6,642 nt of DNA, from positions 1 to 6,642 of the forward strand of contig JAYNII010000023.1 in the NCBI GenBank assembly GCA_038108875.1, read 5' to 3'. This document shows, one piece after another, positions 1 to 5,549 of this stretch. The DNA is from VMDH01 sp038108875. Lineage in GTDB: Bacteria; Pseudomonadota; Gammaproteobacteria; Magnimaribacterales; D2472. Numbering within the stretch: the stretch's first letter is position 1; every line of letters starts with the position of its first letter. The notes below the pieces were generated by a model. That model was not told the origin of the DNA. It saw only the letters and a program-made list of their open reading frames with translations, and searched no databases. The position numbers and the translations under genes were made by a program.

Positions 1-1
1 A

Positions 2-919
2 AAAGCATTGGATTCAGCAGGCGTAGATGCTCTTGAGGTAGCGCATGGCGATGGCTTATCAGGGTCATCTTTTAACTACGGCTTTGGTGCACACACTGAC
101 AGAGAGTGGATTCAGGCAGTAGCAGATGTTGTAAAAAATATTAAGTTAACAACTTTGATCTTACCAGGAATAGCGGTCAAGGAGGACCTAGATTGGGCCT
201 ATAGTATAGGAGTTAGATCGGTAAGGGTTGCCACACACTGTACAGAGGCAGATGTTTCTAAACAGCACATAGAATACGCTCGCAATTTAGGGATGGATAC
301 GATTGGTTTTTTAATGATGTCACACATGAATAATCCACAAAATTTAGCCGGACAGGCAAAACTAATGGAAAGCTATGGAGCTAATTGTGTTTATGTTGTT
401 GACTCTGGAGGAGCTTTAAACATGTCTGATGTTGCAGATAGATTTAAAGCATTTAAAGATAGTCTTAATCCTGAAACTCAAACAGGCATTCATGCGCATC
501 ATAATCTATCTTTAGGTGTAGCTAATTCAATTGTTGCAGTTGAGAATGGTGCAGATAGAGTAGATGCCAGTCTAACAGGGATGGGGGCAGGAGCAGGAAA
601 CGCTCCCTTAGAGGTATTCGTTGCAGCAGCAGATAGGCTTGGTTGGAATCATGGCACAAATTTATTTGCGCTCATGGATGCCGCTGAGGATTTAGTAAGA
701 CCTCTGCAGGATAGGCCTGTAAGAGTAGACAAAGAAACGCTTACACTCGGCTATGCTGGTGTGTACTCTTCCTTTTTAAGACATGCAGAATCCGCTGCTG
801 AGACCTACGGATTGGATACTAGAGAAATACTTGTTGAGCTAGGTGAAAGAAAAATGGTTGGCGGTCAAGAAGATATGATCGTAGATGTTGCTCTTGATCT
901 ACTGAAAAAAAAATCCTAA
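2..919 (+). CDS. 4-hydroxy-2-oxovalerate (4-hydroxy-2-oxohexanoate) aldolase, 5'-truncated by window edge
   Basis: This is a class II pyruvate aldolase of the DmpG/BphI/HsaF family. It cleaves 4-hydroxy-2-oxoacids to pyruvate and an aldehyde at the end of meta-cleavage pathways, usually in complex with an acylating aldehyde dehydrogenase that receives the aldehyde. The reading frame is open from base 2. The TTG at base 8 is internal to the conserved segment ALDSAGVDALEVAHGDG, so the true start lies upstream. Counting from that TTG, the metal-binding HAH pair is H162 and H164, and the Tyr in GYAGVYSSFL is Y253. An offset of 38 gives His200, His202 and Tyr291 of DmpG, so about 38 residues are missing, including the first metal-binding Asp. 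HCTEAD, GFLMMSH and MGAGAGNAPLE are further family signatures, and the C-terminal communication domain is complete. The aldehyde dehydrogenase partner is not in the window. The family call is firm; the exact pathway (aromatic or steroid) is not. Confidence 0.95.
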   Translation, partial: KALDSAGVDALEVAHGDGLSGSSFNYGFGAHTDREWIQAVADVVKNIKLTTLILPGIAVKEDLDWAYSIGVRSVRVATHCTEADVSKQHIEYARNLGMDTIGFLMMSHMNNPQNLAGQAKLMESYGANCVYVVDSGGALNMSDVADRFKAFKDSLNPETQTGIHAHHNLSLGVANSIVAVENGADRVDASLTGMGAGAGNAPLEVFVAAADRLGWNHGTNLFALMDAAEDLVRPLQDRPVRVDKETLTLGYAGVYSSFLRHAESAAETYGLDTREILVELGERKMVGGQEDMIVDVALDLLKKKS

Positions 920-922
920 ATC

Positions 923-1777
923 ATGAATATTGGAATGACCTTGCCAGTGATGGAAAAGGATCTTTCCAGAGATGAATTAATTGGTTGGATTAATGCTATT
1001 GATCAAGGACCTTGGTCGAGCATTGCAATGGGTGAGAGAATTGTGTTTCACAATCCTGAGTTCATAACTTTATTGGGAGGAGTGGCGATGTTGACCAGTG
1101 AAGTGGAAATCATTGCAACTATCTCTGTGTCAACAATGCACAATCCAGCTTTGCTTGCTAAGCAAATCGCTACACTTGATATCCTTTCCGGCGGGAGATT
1201 CACATTGGGTGTAGGAGTAGGAGGACGAGAGGAAGATTATAATGCAATTGGAGCAGACTGGTCTAAGAGACGATGGGTTAATCTAAGAGATAATGTTAAT
1301 ATCATGAAATCGATTTGGGCAGGTGAGCATGAGCTCCAAATTGGGCCAAAGCCAATTCAATCAAATGGCCCCCAGATCCTTGCCGGCGCTCTAGGACCTA
1401 AGGCACTTGAGATAAGCTCTAGTTTTGCAGATGGTATAGCAGGCTTTTCGTTCAATGCAGATGCTAGTGAAATTGAAGAATCTTTTAATTTAACAAGAAA
1501 ATTTTTTAGACCCAATCCAAGGCTAATGACCAGCTTTTGGTTCGCTTTAGAACCCGGAGGAAGAGTGCAATTAAAATCACATTTATTATCCTATTTAGGG
1601 TGGATGGGGAGTGATGTTGCAGAAATGTTATCTGATACCGCAGGTTTCTGTGGCTCAGTTTCCGAATTGAGAGAGCTGCTTAATAAAATTTCAAAACTCG
1701 GTGCTACAGATATTTTGTTAGTACCAACCAGCAAAAACATTGATCAACTTAAAGAGCTAGAAGAGAAAATTTTTTAA
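923..1777 (+). CDS. Luciferase-like (LLM class) flavin-dependent monooxygenase
   Basis: This 284-residue protein has the bacterial luciferase-like TIM-barrel fold. The family uses reduced FMN or F420 for oxidations or oxygen insertions. The central signature TLDILSGGRFTLGVGVGG lies at residues 84-101 and is followed by EEDYNAIG. A second conserved block (GPQILAGALGPKALEI) is near residues 149-164, and an FCGSVSELRELL segment followed by a late beta strand is near 242-268. It is slightly shorter than the usual 300-350 residues but appears complete. The ATG at 923 is 3 bases after the aldolase stop and in the same frame. No convincing Shine-Dalgarno is visible, so translation probably depends on coupling to the aldolase. 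The coupling suggests a role in the same catabolic route, perhaps oxidation of a ring or ketone intermediate. The substrate cannot be read from the sequence. Confidence 0.85.
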   Translation: MNIGMTLPVMEKDLSRDELIGWINAIDQGPWSSIAMGERIVFHNPEFITLLGGVAMLTSEVEIIATISVSTMHNPALLAKQIATLDILSGGRFTLGVGVGGREEDYNAIGADWSKRRWVNLRDNVNIMKSIWAGEHELQIGPKPIQSNGPQILAGALGPKALEISSSFADGIAGFSFNADASEIEESFNLTRKFFRPNPRLMTSFWFALEPGGRVQLKSHLLSYLGWMGSDVAEMLSDTAGFCGSVSELRELLNKISKLGATDILLVPTSKNIDQLKELEEKIF

Positions 1778-1782
1778 TTAGA

Positions 1783-1811
1783 TTTAACACTCTCTAATAT
1801 CTTGCTAAAAT
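1783..1811 (+). promoter_or_regulatory. Candidate extended -10 promoter before the Rieske gene
   Basis: An extended -10 element, TGcTAAAAT, lies at 1803-1811. A weak -35 (TTTAAC, 1783-1788) lies 17 bases upstream of its hexamer. Transcription would begin near 1818 and leave a very short leader that starts at the ribosome binding site, which weakens the case. A second -10-like hexamer, TAATAT, is at 1795-1800 but has no good -35. The same TGCTAA plus AATTCTTAG arrangement recurs upstream of the gene at 6618, which modestly supports a functional element. Confidence 0.3.
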
Positions 1812-1821
1812 TCTTAGAGGG
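1790..1821 (+). promoter_or_regulatory. Inverted repeat overlapping the Rieske gene ribosome binding site
   Basis: CTCTAA at 1792-1797 is exactly complementary to TTAGAG at 1814-1819. The pairing extends outward through one T-G and one C-G pair to 1790/1821, giving an 8-pair stem with a 16-base loop. The 3' arm covers most of the Shine-Dalgarno GAGGGG (1817-1822) of the ATG at 1828. On a transcript reading through from the upstream genes it could hide the ribosome binding site. Alternatively, at the DNA level it could be an operator. Neither role is demonstrated, and there is no following T run to suggest a terminator. Confidence 0.35.
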
Positions 1822-1827
1822 GTAAAT

Positions 1828-2259
1828 ATGTCAGATCAATCAACTTTAGAATCTTTAGAGCTACCTGAGCAAAAAGATCCAAGCATGAGCGAATTATCAG
1901 ATGGATGGCATTATATTTTAGATTCAAATGAATTAGAGAAATCTAACGCTGTTGAAGTACCAAATTTTGCTACTCAAATAGTTGTTTGGAGGGGATTAGA
2001 CGGTCAAGTATATGCTTTGGATATGTATTGCAAGCATATGGGAGCATCTCTTGGGTGTGGCAAAGTTGATGAAAATGGTATTCGCTGTCCTTTTCATGCA
2101 TGGAGGTGGAATGGATCAGGGAGTTGTGATGATATTCCCTATGCTAAACGAATCCCAGATAAAGCCAAGACCAGAAGCTGGAACACTCATGAAAAAGATG
2201 GAAAGATTTATATTTGGTTTCATAGAACTCAGCAAGAACCAAATTTTGAAAGTATTTAA
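1828..2259 (+). CDS. Stand-alone Rieske [2Fe-2S] protein, KshA-like; electron-transfer half of a split oxygenase
   Basis: This 143-residue protein is a single Rieske domain. The cluster motif is complete: C68-x-H70, 16 residues, then C87-x2-H90. The following block (CPFHAWRWNGSGSCDDIPYAKR, then TRSWNT) is typical of the N-terminal domain of KshA-type 3-ketosteroid 9alpha-hydroxylases rather than of naphthalene-dioxygenase ferredoxins. Residues 1-24 are an acidic, probably flexible leader, and the fold starts near DGWHYI. The protein ends at residue 143 just after the last Rieske strand, where a normal KshA would continue into its catalytic domain. The ATG has a good Shine-Dalgarno (GAGGGG, 5 bases away). 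The next gene, 12 bases on, encodes a KshA-like catalytic domain lacking cluster ligands. I infer that this protein delivers electrons to that subunit. The alternative is an ordinary Rieske ferredoxin serving several oxygenases. Confidence 0.9.
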   Translation: MSDQSTLESLELPEQKDPSMSELSDGWHYILDSNELEKSNAVEVPNFATQIVVWRGLDGQVYALDMYCKHMGASLGCGKVDENGIRCPFHAWRWNGSGSCDDIPYAKRIPDKAKTRSWNTHEKDGKIYIWFHRTQQEPNFESI

Positions 2260-2260
2260 T

Positions 2261-2266
2261 GAGGAG
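2261..2266 (+). promoter_or_regulatory. Shine-Dalgarno of the oxygenase catalytic subunit
   Basis: GAGGAG sits 5 bases before the ATG at 2272, inside the short gap after the Rieske gene stop. It shows that the second half has its own translation start and is not simply the 3' part of a broken fused gene. The two genes are in the same frame but are separated by consecutive stops, TAA then TGA. Confidence 0.8.
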
Positions 2267-2271
2267 AAATT

Positions 2272-3117
2272 ATGAGTCACTTACCAGATAGATTTCCAAG
2301 AGGTTGGTTTGTTTTAGGTCACCAAAGAGAATTTTTAGATAATCACACCAAATCAGTTTATGCCTTTGATAGAAAAATCAATGTTTCAAGAGATCAGAAT
2401 GGAAACATTAGCGTTGATACAGGGGACTCATTTGTTTGGCCGGTGTTGGAACTCAATCAAATGGTAATGGTTTGGCACGATGTTGAGCATCAAAAACCAG
2501 ATTTCATTCCTAAAAAGATTGACGCTTGTTATTCTGATGAGTGGTCTGATTACGCAATGGCTAGTTTCTTAGTAAAGAATAATTGTAGGGAACTTATTGA
2601 TAATATGGCAGATAAGGGCCACTTTGGACCAGTGCATCAAGCTCCATTTGAGGGATTTTGGAATGAGGCTAAAGGGCATACTTACACTCAAGAAATGACA
2701 GCTAATAGTCCAATACTAGGTGGAGACTTATTTTCTCAGGCTACTTATGAAGGACCTGCTTACATGACAACATATATGAGTGCTATTCAGGATGGGAATA
2801 CTGTTGAAAGTAGGTTGCTTGTTTCTCATCTTCCTTTAACGATGACATCTTTTCAGATAAATTTTGGTGTCATGGTCAAAAAAGTTCCTGGGATGAGTCA
2901 AGATGAAGAGAATGCTTATATCAAAGGTTATGTAGATGCAAATAATTTTGCTTTTGGTCAAGATGTTTCTATTTGGGAAAATAAAATTTATATCCCTGAT
3001 CCTGTGGTATGCGATGGTGACGGTCCTTTGCACAAGCTCAGGAAATGGTATGGTCAGTTTCTTGTAAATAGATCTGATATTCCAAGCGGACTGGATATGG
3101 AAAAGCGAGAATTCTAA
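2272..3117 (+). CDS. KshA-like oxygenase catalytic subunit with a Rieske-like N-terminus that lacks cluster ligands
   Basis: This 281-residue protein matches the catalytic half of KshA-type Rieske oxygenases, which use a mononuclear non-heme iron to activate O2. The motif CRELIDNMADKGHFGPVH (residues 105-122) gives iron ligands H117 and H122 and the conserved bridging D114. The third ligand is probably D231 in FGQDVSIWENKIY. The tail DGDGPLHKLRKWYGQF (about 248-263) is also typical of KshA. Residues 6-80 begin with RFPRGWFVLG, as the KshA Rieske domain does, and end in strands resembling its last ones (MVMVWHD). The roughly 50-residue section that would bear CxH and CxxH is absent. Only three cysteines exist (86, 105, 247), so no [2Fe-2S] cluster can be ligated in the normal way. 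The preceding Rieske protein presumably supplies the cluster in trans. A separate reductase (KshB-like) would be needed and is not in the window. The substrate is inferred to be steroid-like but is unproven. Confidence 0.85.
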   Translation: MSHLPDRFPRGWFVLGHQREFLDNHTKSVYAFDRKINVSRDQNGNISVDTGDSFVWPVLELNQMVMVWHDVEHQKPDFIPKKIDACYSDEWSDYAMASFLVKNNCRELIDNMADKGHFGPVHQAPFEGFWNEAKGHTYTQEMTANSPILGGDLFSQATYEGPAYMTTYMSAIQDGNTVESRLLVSHLPLTMTSFQINFGVMVKKVPGMSQDEENAYIKGYVDANNFAFGQDVSIWENKIYIPDPVVCDGDGPLHKLRKWYGQFLVNRSDIPSGLDMEKREF

Positions 3118-3126
3118 CAAATTCCT

Positions 3127-3591
3127 TTGAAAACTAATCTTGATAATTTAGATATCCAAATAATTGATTTATTGGAAGAAGATGGTCGCGCTTCCGCTAA
3201 ATCTATTGCATTAAAACTTGGAATTACTGAAGTTACAGCTAGCAAAAGGATTTCAAAAATAATCAAAGGAGATCACTGTAAGGTGGTTGCCATTGCAGAT
3301 TTTGAAAAATGTGGGTTTAAATTTCTCTTACCCATGGGAATCAAAGTGCACGGCAAACAACTTGAGCAAGTAGCTGAAAAAATTTCTTCTTTAGATGCAG
3401 TTTATAGCGTCAGTGCTGTTAGCGGCATTCAAGACTTAGAAATTCTTTGCGCGACCAAGACTTTAGATGAGACAGTACAGCTTTTGGATGTTATTTTGCC
3501 AAGCATTAAAGGTATAAAAAGTATAACCCCAGCCATATCATCTAAAGTTTATAAATTTCAAACAGATTGGGCGCCCCTTGGCAATGATTGA
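3127..3591 (+). CDS. Lrp/AsnC family transcriptional regulator (first of a tandem pair)
   Basis: This 154-residue protein opens with the family's N-terminal pattern (NLDNLDIQIIDLLEEDGRAS). A winged helix-turn-helix follows near residues 25-47 (SIALKLGITEVTASKRISKI), then an alpha-beta RAM ligand-binding and oligomerisation domain near 65-140. The start is TTG at 3127. No in-frame ATG lies nearby, the previous gene's stop is four codons upstream in the same frame, and no clear Shine-Dalgarno is visible. It lies 9 bases after the oxygenase gene and overlaps the second regulator. Such proteins bind DNA as dimers or higher oligomers and respond to small molecules, often amino acids. Here the ligand may be a pathway intermediate, and the targets probably include the operon itself; both are inference. 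Confidence 0.85.
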   Translation: MKTNLDNLDIQIIDLLEEDGRASAKSIALKLGITEVTASKRISKIIKGDHCKVVAIADFEKCGFKFLLPMGIKVHGKQLEQVAEKISSLDAVYSVSAVSGIQDLEILCATKTLDETVQLLDVILPSIKGIKSITPAISSKVYKFQTDWAPLGND

Positions 3592-4039
3592 CGATATCGA
3601 TTCTAAAATTATTAAGTTACTAGGTAAAGATGCCAGGATGCCAAATAATCAGATTGCTAAAGCTATTAAAGTTTCGGAAGGAACCATTAGAAATAGGATT
3701 GCAAAACTTTTAAATCAAAAAATTATTAATATTTCCCTTATTCGTAATGTAAATCAAATGAATAATCCTGGTATTGCTTTTATTGGGTTAGATGTTGAGG
3801 CTTCGCTTAAAGAGAAAATTGCCAAACAGCTTAGCAGGATGCCAGAGGTAAGATTTGTATCAACTTTGATGGGGCGGCATGATCTGATGGCTTTCGTGTT
3901 AGCAGAAAATGCAGCTGAACTTTCCCATATTTTATATCAAAAAATTGCCTCTATTGAAGGAGTTCGATTCACTGAATCTAGCATTGGCCTTAAATATTTT
4001 AAGTATGACTATAAATGGGGGAGGCTCGTAGATGAATGA
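3584..4039 (+). CDS. Lrp/AsnC family transcriptional regulator (second of a tandem pair)
   Basis: This 151-residue protein has the same layout as its neighbour. The start is MIDDIDSKIIKLL, the helix-turn-helix is near residues 22-44 (QIAKAIKVSEGTIRNRIAKL), and a RAM domain spans about 62-137 with the typical GRHDL turn near 97-101. I chose the ATG at 3584, which overlaps the previous stop by 8 bases (ATGATTGA) and gives the usual family N-terminus. An in-frame TTG at 3578 would add two residues. The two regulators are only distantly similar, so this is not a recent duplication. Both end in an aromatic/basic tail with a Trp (QTDWAPL and YKWGRL). The overlap suggests equal synthesis and possibly a heteromeric regulator. 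The gene overlaps the next one by 8 bases. Confidence 0.85.
   Translation: MIDDIDSKIIKLLGKDARMPNNQIAKAIKVSEGTIRNRIAKLLNQKIINISLIRNVNQMNNPGIAFIGLDVEASLKEKIAKQLSRMPEVRFVSTLMGRHDLMAFVLAENAAELSHILYQKIASIEGVRFTESSIGLKYFKYDYKWGRLVDE
4017..4024 (+). promoter_or_regulatory. Shine-Dalgarno of the acyl-CoA synthetase inside the second regulator gene
   Basis: GGGGGAGG lies 7 bases before the ATG at 4032 and is entirely within the end of the second regulator's coding sequence. It supports that start and independent initiation as well as coupling. Confidence 0.6.
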
Positions 4040-5549
4040 GGTTTTTAGATCAATTCCTGAACTTATTTCACATAGGGCGCTACATTCCCCAGATCAAATA
4101 GCTTTCAAACAAAATCAATATGAGATTGATTATTTTCACTTAGACCTTTTTTCAACGAATTTAGCTTGCTCCTTGGTTGAGCAAGGTCTTGAGCATCATG
4201 ATTCCGTGGCAATATGGGCTCCCAATTCCATTGAATGGATTGTAGCAGCAGTTGCTATCCATAAAGCAGGAGGAAAGATAGTACCTATTAATACAAGAAT
4301 GAAAGGACTTGAAGCTGAATATATTCTGAATGCATCTCATGCAAAATTTCTTTTTACAGTCGATAATTTTCTAGGACAAGATTTTGGCAAGATTGCTAAG
4401 AAACAGAATTTATCCTTCTTGCAAACTGTCATATACCTAAATAATAAGAATATCTTTATTAATAACAATCCTCATAGCTTGGACTGTCTTCCAGAAATAG
4501 ATTCTCAAGATACAGCTGATATTATTTTTACTTCAGGCACTACAGGAAAGCCAAAAGGCGTCATGGTTTCTCATGAGCAGAACATTAAAGTATTTGATTA
4601 TTGGTCAACACACATTGGTTTAAAAGATTCTGATAGATACCTCATCGTAAATCCTTTTTTTCATACTTTTGGCTACAAAGCAGGTTGGCTCGCTTGTCTC
4701 ATTAGAGGATGCATAGGCTTTCCGTTGGATGTTTTTGACCCTGAGGCAGTGCTTTCACTTATCCACGAAGAATCGATCACAATGTTACCAGGGCCTCCAA
4801 CACTTTATCAGTCGCTTATGCAATCAAAAAGCTTTTCAGAAAGCAACATATCCTCCTTAAGGCTCGGAGTAACTGGAGCTGCAACAATTCCAGTTCAATT
4901 AATCCATGATATGAGAGATGTTCTTGGATTCGAGACCGTAATTACAGCCTATGGTCTAACTGAATCTACTGGTGTTGTTTCAATGTGCACCACAGTTGAT
5001 TCTGCTGAAACTATAGCAAATACATCAGGTAAAGCTATTGAAGGAGTTGAAATTAAATGCGTGAACGCTGATGGAATAGAGCTCCCACCTTTTGAAGCAG
5101 GTGAAATATTAGTGCGCGGCTTTAATGTGATGAAAGGTTATTTTGAAGACCTAAAAGCTACGCATGATGCAATTGACTCAGAAGGTTGGCTGCATACAGG
5201 AGATATAGGATTTCTGGATGAATCTGGTTATCTCAAAATAACTGATAGGGTAAAAGATATGTTTATTGTAGGTGGATTTAATACCTATCCTGCAGAAATT
5301 GAAAACATTATGTCTTCCAATGCTGCCATAGCTCAGGTAGCAGTAATTGGTGTTCCTGATGAAAGAATGGGAGAAGTTGCCAAAGCTTTTGTTATTTTAA
5401 AAAACCAAATGAATATAAGCGAAGAAGCCTTAATTGCTTGGTGTAAGGAAAATATGGCAAATTACAAAGTGCCAAGAACAATAAAATTTGTTGATAAGTT
5501 ACCTACAAACGCAGCAGGTAAGATTATGAAATTTGAGCTAAAGGAATGA
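4032..5549 (+). CDS. FadD3-like acyl-CoA synthetase (AMP-forming)
   Basis: This 505-residue adenylate-forming enzyme would activate a carboxylic acid with ATP and join it to CoA. All core motifs are present: the P-loop TSGTTGKPKG (167-176), TAYGLTE (305-311), GWLHTGD (395-401), the hinge region ITDRVKDM (413-420), GGFNTYPAEIE (424-434), and the C-terminal catalytic lysine K497 in NAAGKIMK. NPFFHTFGYKAG (207-218), LPGPPTLYQSL (252-262) and VTGAATIPV resemble FadD3. FadD3 is the roughly 500-residue ligase that activates the indanedione propionate (HIP) left from steroid rings C and D, and its length is nearly identical. The start overlaps the regulator stop by 8 bases, and the stop overlaps the next start by 4. 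Ligases of this subfamily also act on other bulky or short acids, so HIP as substrate is a hypothesis. Confidence 0.9.
   Translation: MNEVFRSIPELISHRALHSPDQIAFKQNQYEIDYFHLDLFSTNLACSLVEQGLEHHDSVAIWAPNSIEWIVAAVAIHKAGGKIVPINTRMKGLEAEYILNASHAKFLFTVDNFLGQDFGKIAKKQNLSFLQTVIYLNNKNIFINNNPHSLDCLPEIDSQDTADIIFTSGTTGKPKGVMVSHEQNIKVFDYWSTHIGLKDSDRYLIVNPFFHTFGYKAGWLACLIRGCIGFPLDVFDPEAVLSLIHEESITMLPGPPTLYQSLMQSKSFSESNISSLRLGVTGAATIPVQLIHDMRDVLGFETVITAYGLTESTGVVSMCTTVDSAETIANTSGKAIEGVEIKCVNADGIELPPFEAGEILVRGFNVMKGYFEDLKATHDAIDSEGWLHTGDIGFLDESGYLKITDRVKDMFIVGGFNTYPAEIENIMSSNAAIAQVAVIGVPDERMGEVAKAFVILKNQMNISEEALIAWCKENMANYKVPRTIKFVDKLPTNAAGKIMKFELKE

Noticed and set aside
8..10. TTG as the aldolase start
   Set aside because: The frame is open to the window edge, the residues before it match the family, and alignment with the known metal-ligand positions shows about 38 residues lie upstream.
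905..913. Run of nine A at the end of the aldolase as a programmed slippage site
   Set aside because: The aldolase and monooxygenase genes are already in the same frame, so slippage would not fuse them. The run encodes a plausible KKK tail just before the stop.
2257..2274. Frameshift or nonsense break of a single fused KshA gene
   Set aside because: Two consecutive stops, a Shine-Dalgarno and an ATG separate the halves. The second half has its own Rieske-like N-terminus, so rejoining the reading frames would give a duplicated Rieske region rather than a normal KshA.
2012..2275. 87-codon open frame on the + strand overlapping the Rieske gene
   Set aside because: It lies mostly inside the Rieske gene in another frame. 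The overlapped gene has a complete motif set and a good ribosome binding site, whereas this frame shows no recognisable domain.
2836..3120. 94-codon open frame on the - strand
   Set aside because: It is antisense to the conserved catalytic domain of the oxygenase, has no recognisable domain, and is best explained as a shadow of the real gene.
3578..3580. TTG as the start of the second regulator
   Set aside because: The ATG two codons later is a better start codon and gives the typical family N-terminus; the TTG is possible but less likely.
3127..4039. Siroheme decarboxylase pair (AhbA/AhbB or NirDL/NirGH), which also are tandem Lrp-like proteins
   Set aside because: Both proteins have an ordinary AsnC helix-turn-helix and RAM domain. 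I see none of the decarboxylase family's characteristic motifs, and no heme genes are nearby.
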